Assembly (NCBI GenBank): GCA_902778275.1 | Contig: CACYXE010000002.1 | Span: 14,674 to 78,673, forward strand | Direction: 5' to 3' | Length of the DNA: 64,000 nucleotides | From: Oscillospiraceae bacterium | GTDB taxonomy: Bacteria; Bacillota; Clostridia; Oscillospirales; Oscillospiraceae | Shown here: positions 1-8,210 of the stretch, one piece after another | How positions within the stretch are numbered: the stretch's first letter is position 1 | Layout of the letters: the number at the start of each line of letters is the position of its first letter | Program-made: the position numbers and the translations under genes | The notes under the pieces: generated by a model | Seen by the model: the letters and a program-made list of their open reading frames with translations, nothing else | What the model was told of the DNA's origin: nothing | The model's database searches: none

Positions 1-537
1 CTGCTGACCTCGGAAGAAGAGGTCTCCGAACTGGAGGTGCTGCTGCAGTCCCTGGAGCAGCTCAAATGCAGGGGCGCTTATGAGGCGATCCAGCAGGTGG
101 CGCCGGAACTGAAAAAGGCTTCGGAGCTGGGCTTGCTGTACTATGCAAAGCTGCCCGAGCCGCTGCCGAAAACCGCGAAGGAATACGAGTACCGGCATGA
201 GGGCGTGGACCTGCTCCGGGCGCTGTTTCAGATCTACAGCCGCGGCGGCAGAACACCGGAGCCGGAGGAGATCATGACGACGGCGGTCCCAAAACGGATC
301 CTCTACAGCGTAAGGGATAAAAGCCGGCACATCCTCTCCCGTTTGCGCGGGGGCAGCACAGAGCTCAATGAGCTGTACCGTGAATGTGCTTCCCGGTCCG
401 AGGTGGTGGCGACCTTCCTTTCCATTTTGGAACTGTGCAGTCTGGGGAGCATCCAGATCCGGCGGCATGAGACCGGCTATCGTGTGGACTTTGTCGGCGG
501 CGATGTGGATGAGATCCTTGAACAGATCGAAGAATAA
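1..537 (+). CDS. scpA: Segregation and condensation protein A (5' end cut by window)
   Basis: ScpA is the kleisin-like subunit that bridges the SMC dimer in the bacterial condensin complex. The reading frame is open from base 1 and 178 residues are visible. Compared with a usual length of about 240-270 residues, the N-terminal SMC-binding part is probably missing from the window. The visible part is acidic and helical and ends in a winged-helix-like C-terminal stretch (motif VVATFLSILELCSLGSI) typical of ScpA. The GTG at 37 is internal and not the true start. The next gene is scpB, its obligate partner, 26 bases downstream, which supports the call strongly. Confidence 0.9.
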   Translation: MLTSEEEVSELEVLLQSLEQLKCRGAYEAIQQVAPELKKASELGLLYYAKLPEPLPKTAKEYEYRHEGVDLLRALFQIYSRGGRTPEPEEIMTTAVPKRILYSVRDKSRHILSRLRGGSTELNELYRECASRSEVVATFLSILELCSLGSIQIRRHETGYRVDFVGGDVDEILEQIEE

Positions 538-545
538 ACAGGAGA

Positions 546-560
546 GGCGAATCTTTCGCC
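546..560 (+). other. Small hairpin between ribosome binding site and scpB start
   Basis: GGCGA and TCGCC form a 5-bp stem around ATCTT, lying between the purine-rich GGAGAGG (541-547) and the GTG start at 564. Folded, it would shorten an otherwise over-long spacing. Seen directly; a role in translation is inference. Confidence 0.4.
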
Positions 561-563
561 TGG

Positions 564-1190
564 GTGAATGTTTTGATTGATATTTATTCCGCGATTGAGG
601 CTATACTTTTTGCAGCGGGGGAGAGCGTTCCTGTAGCGCGTATGTCCCTGGTGCTGGATACAGATGAACATGAGATCCTCCGTATCTCTGCGGAGCTTGC
701 CCAGCGCTATGAGGCGGAGGGACGCGGCATGCGTATCCTGCGCCTGGACGATAAGCTGCAGATGTGTTCCGCACCGGAGTATGCCCCGTTTATTACCAAG
801 ACGCTGGAACAGCGCAAGCCGCCCATGCTGTCACCTCCTGCCCTGGAGACGCTGGCGATCGTTGCGTATTTTCAGCCGGTTACCCGTGCGTATATCGAGA
901 AGGTGCGTGGAGTGGACAGTTCCTATACCGTCAGTGTTTTGGTCGAGCGCGGCCTGATAGAAGCCTGCGGCAGGCTGGACGCGCCTGGCCGCCCGACGCT
1001 TTTCAGAACGACGGACGTGTTTTTGCGTACGATGGGGATCAGCAGACTTGACCAGCTGCCCGAGCTGCCGGACATGAACAACGGCGAGGGCCTGGAGAAG
1101 CTGCAGGAGGCCATCAATCAACTGCAGGAGAATGAAAAAGACGGCCAGATCACCATGGAAGATGTGGTTGAGAAAGCCGCCGAGGAGTGA
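564..1190 (+). CDS. scpB: Segregation and condensation protein B
   Basis: ScpB dimerises through tandem winged helices and binds ScpA, so regulating SMC loading and chromosome segregation. The 208-residue product has the usual length. It shows the family signatures IEAILFAAGESV near residue 12 and the conserved LETLAIVAYFQPVTRAYIE block near residues 93-111, followed by GRPTLFRTTDVFL. The start used is GTG at 564; TTG at 573 is a possible alternative. It follows scpA in the same direction, and the pair is a classic operon. The C-terminal tail after about residue 175 is acidic and low in complexity, as is common in this family. Confidence 0.95.
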   Translation: MNVLIDIYSAIEAILFAAGESVPVARMSLVLDTDEHEILRISAELAQRYEAEGRGMRILRLDDKLQMCSAPEYAPFITKTLEQRKPPMLSPPALETLAIVAYFQPVTRAYIEKVRGVDSSYTVSVLVERGLIEACGRLDAPGRPTLFRTTDVFLRTMGISRLDQLPELPDMNNGEGLEKLQEAINQLQENEKDGQITMEDVVEKAAEE

Positions 1191-1196
1191 TGTGAT

Positions 1197-1937
1197 TTGG
1201 TTGCGCTCATCATCATAGGGATCATCCTGGCGATCCTTGTGCTGATTTTGCTGCTCCCTGTGGGCGTCGATGTGGGATATGAGAACGAGCAGTTCCATCT
1301 CTCGGCAAAGGTCAATGGCTTTTTGCTGCAGTTGATCCCCCGACCACCCAGGAGCGAGGAGAAGAAGCCAAAAGAGAAAAAGCCCAAAAAAGAAAAAAAG
1401 AAGAAAGAGCCGAAGCCGGAAGAGGAGAAAAAGCCCAAAAAGAAGCTGGAACTGGATTTCAACATGGATGAGATCCTGGAGCTGGTGAAGAAAGCGCTGA
1501 GGAGCTTCGGCAAATTCGGCCGGAAACTGAAGGTCAGCCGCTTCGTTCTCCACTTCACCGCGGCGGGGAGAGATCCCTATAACACGGCTATGACTTTCGC
1601 TTATGTGAATGCGGCGCTGTCAAGCCTGGCGTCCATCTGTGCGCAGCGGTTTACCGTTAAGGACTGCGACGTATGGACAGATGTGGATTTCGTTTCCGAA
1701 AAAATGCGGCTTGACCTGGGGATCGCTGTGACGATCCGTATCGGACAGATTCTGGGTGTGGGCCTGGGCCTGGGCTTCGGCGCCCTGTGGATCCTGCTCA
1801 AGAATAAAATACGCCTCAAAAAGGAGAGGCGGGAACTGAAAAAGGCCGGACTCCTGGAGGAGGACGGACAGACAACGGAAAAAGATAAAGAAACAAACAA
1901 CATACAGGCAGAGGAAAGGATGGAAGCAAATGGATAA
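1197..1937 (+). CDS. DUF2953 family membrane protein
   Basis: 246 residues. There is an N-terminal membrane segment (residues about 2-24, very rich in Ile and Leu), then a Lys/Glu/Pro low-complexity linker at about residues 52-85. A soluble domain follows with the DUF2953-like pattern TAAGRDPYNTAMTFAYVNAAL, and a second hydrophobic stretch lies near residues 183-203. DUF2953 proteins sit beside ytfJ in spore-formers and are linked to sporulation, but the biochemical role is unknown. The start is TTG at 1197, six bases after scpB. The last 8 bases overlap ytfJ, so the two are probably translationally coupled. The linker is encoded by long A-runs, including an in-phase A-AAA-AAG heptamer at 1394-1400. 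Confidence 0.8.
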   Translation: MVALIIIGIILAILVLILLLPVGVDVGYENEQFHLSAKVNGFLLQLIPRPPRSEEKKPKEKKPKKEKKKKEPKPEEEKKPKKKLELDFNMDEILELVKKALRSFGKFGRKLKVSRFVLHFTAAGRDPYNTAMTFAYVNAALSSLASICAQRFTVKDCDVWTDVDFVSEKMRLDLGIAVTIRIGQILGVGLGLGFGALWILLKNKIRLKKERRELKKAGLLEEDGQTTEKDKETNNIQAEERMEANG

Positions 1938-2316
1938 CAACCCGATCGGCGAACTCATGCAGACCACGATGGACAACGTGAAGAACATTCTCAAGGTGGA
2001 CACGGTTGTCGGCGACCCGATTTATACGCCCGATGGCATCACCCTTGTCCCCATCTCCCGCATCAGCGTTGGATTTGGCGGCGGCGGTGTGGAATTCAAC
2101 GGCAAGAAAGCGGGAGATCAGCGCCCCTATGGCGGCGGCAACGCCACCGGTGTGAAAGTCGATCCCATCGGCTTCCTGGTGATCAAGGAGGGCGTGATCC
2201 GTATGATCAATGTGACGCCTCCCGCCAGCAATACGGTCGACCGGATCATTGACCTGGTTCCTCAGGTCATGGATAAGGTTGACGCTTTTATCGAGAAACA
2301 GAAAGCGGAGCACTGA
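1930..2316 (+). CDS. ytfJ: Spore protein YtfJ (GerW family)
   Basis: GerW/YtfJ proteins are made during sporulation and are needed for full germination response in Bacillus; the molecular function is not settled. The 128-residue product has the full family pattern: GELMQTTMDNVKNILKVDTV at the N-terminus, PISRISVGFGGGG around residues 41-53 and GFLVIKEGVIRMINVTP around residues 80-96. It overlaps the DUF2953 gene by 8 bases and is followed by a strong inverted repeat. Its place between scpAB-DUF2953 and a D,D-carboxypeptidase matches other Clostridia. Confidence 0.93.
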   Translation: MDNNPIGELMQTTMDNVKNILKVDTVVGDPIYTPDGITLVPISRISVGFGGGGVEFNGKKAGDQRPYGGGNATGVKVDPIGFLVIKEGVIRMINVTPPASNTVDRIIDLVPQVMDKVDAFIEKQKAEH

Positions 2317-2352
2317 ACTGCCGAACCGGTCATAAAACTGGATTAACGGTCC

Positions 2353-2387
2353 ATAATAAGCACTGCCCGAAGGGTGGTGCTTATTAT
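2353..2387 (+). other. Perfect 11-bp inverted repeat covering the carboxypeptidase start codon
   Basis: Arms ATAATAAGCAC (2353-2363) and GTGCTTATTAT (2377-2387) are perfect complements. Two G-U pairs and a CCC/GGG inner stem (2366-2368 with 2372-2374) extend them around a GAA loop. It could be the ytfJ terminator, but no U-tract follows, and both GTG start candidates of the next gene (2374, 2377) lie within it. It may instead control translation. Confidence 0.75.
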
Positions 2388-3471
2388 TAAGAAACGGATA
2401 TCCGCAGCGCTCCTGATAAGTCTGCTGCTGTGCTGCCCCGTAACGGCGTCTGCCGATGGGGCGCCCTATGTTCGCGCGGAGAAAGCGGTGATCATGAGCG
2501 ACAAAGGCCAGATCCTGTATGGCAAAAACGGCAATGAGCGGTCTCTGATCGCCAGCACGACCAAGCTCATGACCGCCTTGCTCACCATTGAAGACGGTCA
2601 TTTGTACCGCACCGTGGAAATCAGACCGGAGCACTGTGCGGTGGAGGGCTCCTCCATGTATCTGAAACCCGGAGAGCGCTACTCCGTCATGGAACTGCTG
2701 GAGGGGCTGATGCTGGTCTCCGGCAATGACGCCGCCCTTGCGCTGGCGGACGCCGTCGGAGGCGATCGAACCCGCTTCGTGGAGCGGATGAACGAGAGAG
2801 CCGGCCAGCTGGGGATGCGCAGCAGCCATTTTGCCAATCCCCATGGCCTGGATGAAGAGGGGCATTATTCAACAGCGGAAGATATGGCCCGTCTGATGGC
2901 CCGATGTATGCAAAACGAAACCTTTGTGCAGCTTGTCGGCATGAAAAGCTGCACCGTGCGGGGCCTTACGCTGATCAACCACAATAAACTGCTGAACTTG
3001 TGTCCCGGCTGTCTGGGCGGGAAGACCGGGTATACGGAGGCTGCGGGCCGCTGTCTTGTCAGCTGCTGTGAGCGCGTGGGATTCCGGCTGATCTGTGTCA
3101 CCTTGGACGATCCGCAGGACTGGCAGGACCATCAAAGCCTGTATGACTGGGCCTTCTCCGCCTATTGCAGAAGAAACGTGACGGCGGAGCTATCCTATGA
3201 ACTGGCGGTGATCTCCGGACAGAAGGATGCGGTCAAGGTAAAGGCGGAGCCCCTTGAGCTGCTTTTGCCCGAGGACAAGGACGTGGTGCTCCAAGCGGAG
3301 CTGCCTCGCTTCGTATTTGCGCCGGTCCGGGCGGGCGATACGGCCGGAAAGGTCAAGGCCGTTTCGGACGGACAGGTCCTTGGAGAGACCAGACTTGTCT
3401 ATGGAGAAAGCAGTGAACAGCTGCGGGAAACGCGGATTTTTCCATTTAGATTGCGAGACACACATGAGTGA
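2374..3471 (+). CDS. D-alanyl-D-alanine carboxypeptidase (DacF/DacB type)
   Basis: A penicillin-binding protein that trims the terminal D-Ala from peptidoglycan stem peptides outside the membrane. A signal peptide (KKR then a hydrophobic run to about residue 26) is followed by the serine-peptidase motifs STTK (61-64), SGN (116-118) and KTG (217-219), then the C-terminal beta domain found in PBP5-like enzymes (about 270-340). At 365 residues it has normal length. The neighbours ytfJ, scpAB and rluB point to a sporulation-associated DacF/DacB paralogue shaping spore cortex. No ATG fits: GTG 2374 or 2377 is the only start that keeps the signal peptide, and both are inside the hairpin. Its last 8 bases overlap rluB. 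Confidence 0.9.
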   Translation: MVLIIKKRISAALLISLLLCCPVTASADGAPYVRAEKAVIMSDKGQILYGKNGNERSLIASTTKLMTALLTIEDGHLYRTVEIRPEHCAVEGSSMYLKPGERYSVMELLEGLMLVSGNDAALALADAVGGDRTRFVERMNERAGQLGMRSSHFANPHGLDEEGHYSTAEDMARLMARCMQNETFVQLVGMKSCTVRGLTLINHNKLLNLCPGCLGGKTGYTEAAGRCLVSCCERVGFRLICVTLDDPQDWQDHQSLYDWAFSAYCRRNVTAELSYELAVISGQKDAVKVKAEPLELLLPEDKDVVLQAELPRFVFAPVRAGDTAGKVKAVSDGQVLGETRLVYGESSEQLRETRIFPFRLRDTHE

Positions 3472-4168
3472 TAAACTGCAAAAAATCATATCCGCCGCCG
3501 GTTTGATGTCCAGGCGGGCGGCGGAAAAAGCGATCGAGGACGGCCGGGTGACCGTGAATGGGCAGACGGCCCGACTCGGCGACCGGGCAGACGCAAAGCT
3601 GGATCAGATCCTGGTGGACGGCACCCCGGTATCCACAGGTGGAAAGAAGATCTACATAGTGCTGAATAAGCCCTGCGGGTATGTGACGACGATGCATGAT
3701 GAAAAAGGCCGTCACAGTGTCAACGAACTGGTGGACGACCTGGAGGAGCGGGTCTATCCTGTGGGGCGGCTGGACATCAATTCCGAAGGGCTTCTGATCA
3801 TGACCAACGACGGGGACTTCGCCAACCGGCTCATGCACCCGTCGCACCAAGTGGAGAAGGTATACCGCACCTGGGTGACCGGCGGGACGCTCAGCTCCGG
3901 TGTTGAAAAGCTTCGGCGGCCGATGCTGATTGATGGCTTCAAAACTCAACCGGCCAAGGTGGAGATCGAAGAGTCCTCCGCCAACGGCGCGGTGCTGCGC
4001 ATCACGATCCATGAGGGGCGCAACCGGCAAATCCGGAAAATGTGCAGCAGCGCAGGCTTTTCCGTAAAAAGGCTGTGCAGGATCCGCGAAGGCGCGGTGA
4101 GCCTGGGGAATCTGCCGTCCGGCAGATGGCGGTATTTGACGGAATATGAGCTGCGGCAGATGAAGTGA
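3464..4168 (+). CDS. rluB: rRNA pseudouridine synthase, RsuA/RluB family
   Basis: Converts a specific uridine in rRNA to pseudouridine. The 234-residue product has an N-terminal S4 RNA-binding domain (about residues 1-60; LQKIISAAGLMSRRAAEKAI). The RsuA-type catalytic domain carries GRLD at 101-104 (Asp catalytic) and the C-terminal signature GRNRQIRKMCSSAG. The ATG at 3464 is chosen because it begins exactly at the S4 domain and overlaps the upstream stop (ATGAGTGA). The frame stays open far upstream, but that extension falls inside the carboxypeptidase gene. RluB versus RsuA specificity cannot be decided here; gene order (after scpAB) favours RluB. Confidence 0.9.
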   Translation: MSDKLQKIISAAGLMSRRAAEKAIEDGRVTVNGQTARLGDRADAKLDQILVDGTPVSTGGKKIYIVLNKPCGYVTTMHDEKGRHSVNELVDDLEERVYPVGRLDINSEGLLIMTNDGDFANRLMHPSHQVEKVYRTWVTGGTLSSGVEKLRRPMLIDGFKTQPAKVEIEESSANGAVLRITIHEGRNRQIRKMCSSAGFSVKRLCRIREGAVSLGNLPSGRWRYLTEYELRQMK

Positions 4169-4174
4169 GACAGA

Positions 4175-5425
4175 ATGGATAAGGATACGATAAAAGACCT
4201 GCATGCGGATCTTGTGGTGATCGGCGGCGGACCGGCCGGCATGATGTGCGCGGCTACGGCTGCCGAACGGAAGCTTGACGTGGTGCTGCTGGAACCCAAT
4301 CGCCAGCTGGGCAGGAAGCTCAGGATCACCGGAAAGGGCCGCTGCAATCTGACCAACAACTGTGAAATCAAGACCTTTATGGCCAACATCCCCGGGGACG
4401 GGCGCTTTCTTTACAGCGCGCTGAACCGGCTGTCGCCCACGGATACCATCGCTTATTTTGAGGCGCTCGGACTCCCGCTGAAGACCGAACGGGGCTTTCG
4501 CGTCTTCCCCGTGTCCGACGACGCCAACGACGTTGCGGATACCATGGCACGGCTGTGCGAAAAGCGGGGCGTGCGTGTGATCCAGGCCCCGGCGAAATCT
4601 CTTTGCATGGAAGATGGGGCGATCACCGGAGTGAAAACCGCACAGGGACGTATCGCCTGCCGGGCGGCGGTGATCTGTACGGGCGGTCTGTCTTATCCCC
4701 TTACCGGCTCCACCGGCGCCGGCTATCGCTTCGCGGAGAGCTGCGGACACACAGTCACTGAAAGGCGGCCCTCGCTGGTGCCCCTGGAAAGCGACGATTG
4801 GTACTGTGCCCTAATGCAGGGCTTCGCGCTGAAGAACGTAGTGCTCTCCGCCTATGAGGATGAGAAGCTGATCTTCAAGGAGCTGGGGGAGATGTTGTTC
4901 ACACATTTTGGGGTTTCCGGACCCTTGGTGCTTTCGGCCAGCGCCAAGATGCGCCGTATGGGGAAAGCGAATTACCGCTTGTCCATAGACTTGAAGCCGG
5001 CATTGGATGAGAAAAAGCTGGATGCGAGGATCCTTCGGGATTTTGAGAAGTATGCCAATAAGGCGTTCAAAAACGCCCTTGCGGATCTGGCCGGGAAATC
5101 CATGATCCCGGTGCTGGTTACGCTGTCCGGGATCCCGGAGGATGCCAGGGTCAATACCATTACCCGCCAGCAGCGGCAGGACCTGGTAAAGCTGCTGAAG
5201 GCCTTTCCCGTGTCGGTCTCCGGCACCCGTCCCATTGCGGAAGCGATCGTGACTTCCGGCGGTGTCAGCACAAAAGAGGTCAATCCGCGTACCATGGAAT
5301 CCAAGCTGGTAAAGGGCTTGTACTTTGCCGGCGAGGTGTTGGATCTGGACGCTTATACAGGCGGTTTCAATCTGCAGATCGCCTGGTCTACCGGCTACGT
5401 GGCCGGAAAATCTGTATGTATATAG
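4175..5425 (+). CDS. NAD(P)/FAD-dependent oxidoreductase, BaiN/HI0933 family flavoprotein
   Basis: 416 residues. The N-terminal Rossmann dinucleotide motif GGGPAG is at 17-22. The family signature RKLRITGKGRCNLTNNC (about 47-63) and the C-terminal FAD-contact block AGEVLDLDAYTGGFNLQIAW follow. Members are widespread flavoproteins of uncertain substrate; one relative (BaiN) has been linked to bile-acid reduction, but the name should not be taken as a function here. It starts six bases after rluB and overlaps or abuts cmk, an arrangement common in Clostridia. Confidence 0.88.
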   Translation: MDKDTIKDLHADLVVIGGGPAGMMCAATAAERKLDVVLLEPNRQLGRKLRITGKGRCNLTNNCEIKTFMANIPGDGRFLYSALNRLSPTDTIAYFEALGLPLKTERGFRVFPVSDDANDVADTMARLCEKRGVRVIQAPAKSLCMEDGAITGVKTAQGRIACRAAVICTGGLSYPLTGSTGAGYRFAESCGHTVTERRPSLVPLESDDWYCALMQGFALKNVVLSAYEDEKLIFKELGEMLFTHFGVSGPLVLSASAKMRRMGKANYRLSIDLKPALDEKKLDARILRDFEKYANKAFKNALADLAGKSMIPVLVTLSGIPEDARVNTITRQQRQDLVKLLKAFPVSVSGTRPIAEAIVTSGGVSTKEVNPRTMESKLVKGLYFAGEVLDLDAYTGGFNLQIAWSTGYVAGKSVCI

Positions 5426-5436
5426 GAGAGAACGAT

Positions 5437-6138
5437 ATGAGCAGACAGTATGCAATCGCTATCGACGGCCCTTCCGGCGCGGGAAAGAGCAGCTTGGCGC
5501 AGCGCTGCGCCAAGGCCTTCGGGATCATCTACGTGGATACCGGCGCTATTTACCGGACTGTCGGCCTTGCCGCATATCGTCAGGGGATCGACCGCAAGGA
5601 TGAGCAGGCGGTAAGTGAGATCCTGCCGGGACTTCAAATCGAGATGCGCTATGATGACAACGGCGAGCAGCGCATGTATTTGAACGGAGAGGATGTTTCC
5701 CGTGAGATCCGCATGCCGGAGATCTCCATCTGCGCCTCCGATGTCTCCGCGCTGCCCAAGGTACGTGCATTCCTCCTGGAGATGCAGCGTCAGCTGGCGC
5801 GGGAGAACAACGTGATCATGGATGGACGCGATATCGGTACGGTCGTGCTGCCGGACGCCGAACTGAAAATATTCCTCACCGCCAGCGCGCAGGCCCGGGC
5901 GGAACGCAGGATGAAACAGTTGGAGGAAAAAGGCGTCAAGGCCGATTTTGCGGAAGTTCTGAAAGATATTCAGTATCGCGACGATCAGGACAGCAACCGT
6001 GCGGCCGCTCCGCTGAAGGCCGCGGAGGACGCGGTGCTTCTTGACACCACCGAGATCGATTTTGACGCCAGCTTTGCAAAGCTGTGCGGTATCATCGAAG
6101 AGCGCCTGGGCGTTCTGCCGACAGGAGAAGCCCAATGA
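5437..6138 (+). CDS. cmk: Cytidylate kinase
   Basis: Phosphorylates CMP and dCMP to the diphosphates using ATP, supplying nucleotides for RNA, DNA and lipid synthesis in the cytosol. 233 residues, normal for the family. P-loop GPSGAGKS at 11-18, then YVDTGAIYRTVGL, the DGRDIGTVVLPDA block and the arginine-rich lid RAERR. ATG 5437 is preferred over an in-frame upstream ATG (5416), because AGGAG at 5424-5428 gives correct spacing and the protein begins at the conserved AIDGPSGAGK. Its stop overlaps the ispH start (ATGA). Confidence 0.96.
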   Translation: MSRQYAIAIDGPSGAGKSSLAQRCAKAFGIIYVDTGAIYRTVGLAAYRQGIDRKDEQAVSEILPGLQIEMRYDDNGEQRMYLNGEDVSREIRMPEISICASDVSALPKVRAFLLEMQRQLARENNVIMDGRDIGTVVLPDAELKIFLTASAQARAERRMKQLEEKGVKADFAEVLKDIQYRDDQDSNRAAAPLKAAEDAVLLDTTEIDFDASFAKLCGIIEERLGVLPTGEAQ

Positions 6139-8198
6139 AAAATATCGTGCTTGCAGAGAGCGCGGGCTTCTGTTTCGGCGTAAAGCGCTCTGTGGAAATG
6201 GCCGAGAAGCTGCTTTCCAGCGAGGGCACCTGTGCCAGTCTCGGTCAATTGATCCACAACGATGACGTGGTGCATGCCCTGGAGGAGAAGGGACTGCGTG
6301 TGATCGACTCTGCCGCGGAGGCCAAGCCCGGCGAGCAGGTGATCATTCGGGCGCACGGTGTGGCCCCGTCGGTCTATGAAGCTTTGGAAGAGGCAGGCGT
6401 GCGGATCACAGACGCCACATGCCCTAAAGTGAAGGCTATACATACCATCGTGCAGCGTGCCGGCGACGAGGGGCGGTTTGTGATCATCATAGGGATGCGC
6501 GAGCACCCGGAAGTCGTTGCGATCCAAGGCTGGTGCAGGGATTGCGCGGTCTTCGAAAACCCGCATGAAGTGCAGGAGTGGCTGGAAAAAAATGAGAATT
6601 TTTGGGAGAAACCAATAACAGTCGTTGTTCAAACGACGCAGACGCGTAATAATTTTAACGAATGTTGTGAGATCATAAAAAAAAGATGTACAAATGCAAA
6701 AATATCTGATACAATATGTCTTGCTACGTTTACGCGGCAGGAGGAGGCGGCAAGCCTCGCTGCCGGTTGTGACGCAATGATCGTAATTGGCGGAAAGCAC
6801 AGCGCCAACAGTTTGCATCTCGCTCAGATTTGTAAGGAACTCTGCTCAAATGTCCAGTTTATCGAACGGACAGATGAACTGGATCTGGACAGGCTACAGG
6901 ATGCGGACACGGTCGGCCTGACAGCCGGTGCATCCACGCCTGCGTGGATAATTAAGGAGGTAAGAAACAAAATGAGCGACGAAATCAAAATTGAGGAATC
7001 CGCAGTGGAGAAGGAACTGTCCTTCGATGAAATGCTGGAGGAGACCCTAAAAACAATATATAATGGAGATAAAGTAACCGGCACTGTTGTTGCGATCACC
7101 GGCACAGAGATCAGTGTTGACCTGGGCGCCAAATATTCCGGCTTCATTCCCACCACTGAGTTCACCGATGACGGTGTTAAGGTGGAGGATGTGGTCAAGG
7201 TCGGCGACGAGATCGAGGCTATCGTTGTCCGTGTGAACGACGTGGAAGGTACGGCCATGCTCTCCAAGAAACGCCTTGACGCCGTCAAGGTTTGGACCGA
7301 TATTGAGGAAGCCTGTGACAATGAGACCATCATGGAAGGCGTAGTTACGGAAGAGAACAAGGGCGGCGTTGTCGTCAATGTGAAGGGCGTGCGCGTATTC
7401 GTTCCCGCTTCCCAGACCGATCTGCCCCGTGATGCCGAGCTGTCTCAGCTGCTGAAAAAGACCGTTCGCCTGCGTATCACCGAGGTCAACAAGGCCCGTA
7501 AGCGTGTTGTCGGTTCCATCCGCCGGGTCGCTCAGGCCGAGCGCCGTGAGCGCATCGAGAACATTTGGAACGAGATTGAGATCGGCAAGAAGTATCAGGG
7601 CGTTGTCAAGTCCCTGACCAGCTACGGCGCTTTCGTGGACATCGGCGGCATCGACGGCATGGTCCACGTTTCCGAATTGAGCTGGGGCCGCATCCATCAG
7701 CCTTCCGAGGTCGTCTCCGTTGGCGATGAGATCGAGGTCTACGTGATCAACTTCGACAAGGAGAAGCGCAAGATCTCCCTGGGTTACAAGGATCCCGAGG
7801 CGAATCCCTGGAACCAGTTCACCAGCCGTTACCAGGTCGGCGATATCGCCAATGTGACCGTGGTCAAGCTCATGCCCTTCGGCGCTTTTGCAGAGGTGCT
7901 CCCCGGTGTCGACGGCCTGATCCACATCAGCCAGATCGCCAACCGCCGCATTGCCAAGCCCGAGGATATTCTGACTGTTGGTGATGTGGTCGAGGCCAAG
8001 ATCACTGCCATCGATGAGGAGAAGCATAAGATCTCCCTGTCTATCCGTGCGCTTGCGGAGCCCGCTCCGGCTGCTGCGGTTGTGGCTGACCCTGCTGAGG
8101 AGCCTGAAGAGGGCAGCGGTGAAGACGCCCTGGTGTACGAGGTTTCCGCTGACGGCCAGGCCACCGGCGTCGCCCCGGAAGAGGCTGAGGAGGAATAA
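6135..8198 (+). CDS. ispH: Fused HMB-PP reductase (IspH) and ribosomal protein S1
   Basis: The N-terminal half (about 1-279) is IspH, the 4Fe-4S enzyme that makes IPP and DMAPP in the last MEP-pathway step. Cluster ligands are C13, C96 and C195, with conserved HG (74-75), TTQTR (167-171) and SANS (223-226). The C-terminal half (280-687) carries four S1 RNA-binding domains, at roughly 310-380, 396-463, 482-550 and 567-636, and an acidic tail. It matches clostridial S1, which aids mRNA binding to the 30S subunit. Such fusions are known in Clostridia. The start overlaps cmk by 4 bases. Within it, an AT-rich patch with a promoter-like sequence and a strong ribosome binding site before Met280 suggest S1 may also be made alone. 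Confidence 0.95.
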   Translation: MKNIVLAESAGFCFGVKRSVEMAEKLLSSEGTCASLGQLIHNDDVVHALEEKGLRVIDSAAEAKPGEQVIIRAHGVAPSVYEALEEAGVRITDATCPKVKAIHTIVQRAGDEGRFVIIIGMREHPEVVAIQGWCRDCAVFENPHEVQEWLEKNENFWEKPITVVVQTTQTRNNFNECCEIIKKRCTNAKISDTICLATFTRQEEAASLAAGCDAMIVIGGKHSANSLHLAQICKELCSNVQFIERTDELDLDRLQDADTVGLTAGASTPAWIIKEVRNKMSDEIKIEESAVEKELSFDEMLEETLKTIYNGDKVTGTVVAITGTEISVDLGAKYSGFIPTTEFTDDGVKVEDVVKVGDEIEAIVVRVNDVEGTAMLSKKRLDAVKVWTDIEEACDNETIMEGVVTEENKGGVVVNVKGVRVFVPASQTDLPRDAELSQLLKKTVRLRITEVNKARKRVVGSIRRVAQAERRERIENIWNEIEIGKKYQGVVKSLTSYGAFVDIGGIDGMVHVSELSWGRIHQPSEVVSVGDEIEVYVINFDKEKRKISLGYKDPEANPWNQFTSRYQVGDIANVTVVKLMPFGAFAEVLPGVDGLIHISQIANRRIAKPEDILTVGDVVEAKITAIDEEKHKISLSIRALAEPAPAAAVVADPAEEPEEGSGEDALVYEVSADGQATGVAPEEAEEE
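6687..6715 (+). promoter_or_regulatory. Possible internal sigma-A promoter in the IspH half
   Basis: TGTACA (6687-6692), a 17-base spacer and TACAAT (6710-6715) preceded by TG at 6707-6708 (extended -10). It lies in an unusually A/T-rich stretch (about 6590-6725) of an otherwise GC-rich gene, about 260 bases before the S1 start. Seen in sequence; activity is inference. Confidence 0.4.
6954..6974 (+). promoter_or_regulatory. Internal ribosome binding site and in-frame ATG before S1 domain
   Basis: AAGGAGG at 6954-6960 is a near-perfect anti-16S match, 11 bases before ATG 6972 (Met280 of the fusion). Translation from here would give a free 408-residue S1 protein beginning like stand-alone clostridial S1. 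Confidence 0.65.
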
Positions 8199-8210
8199 GA
8201 ATTAACAACG

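Noticed and set aside
831-1558. Two long minus-strand frames opposite scpB and DUF2953
   Set aside because: Their Phe/Leu/Ser-rich translations mirror the Lys/Glu-rich linker on the plus strand, and scpB and DUF2953 are well supported.
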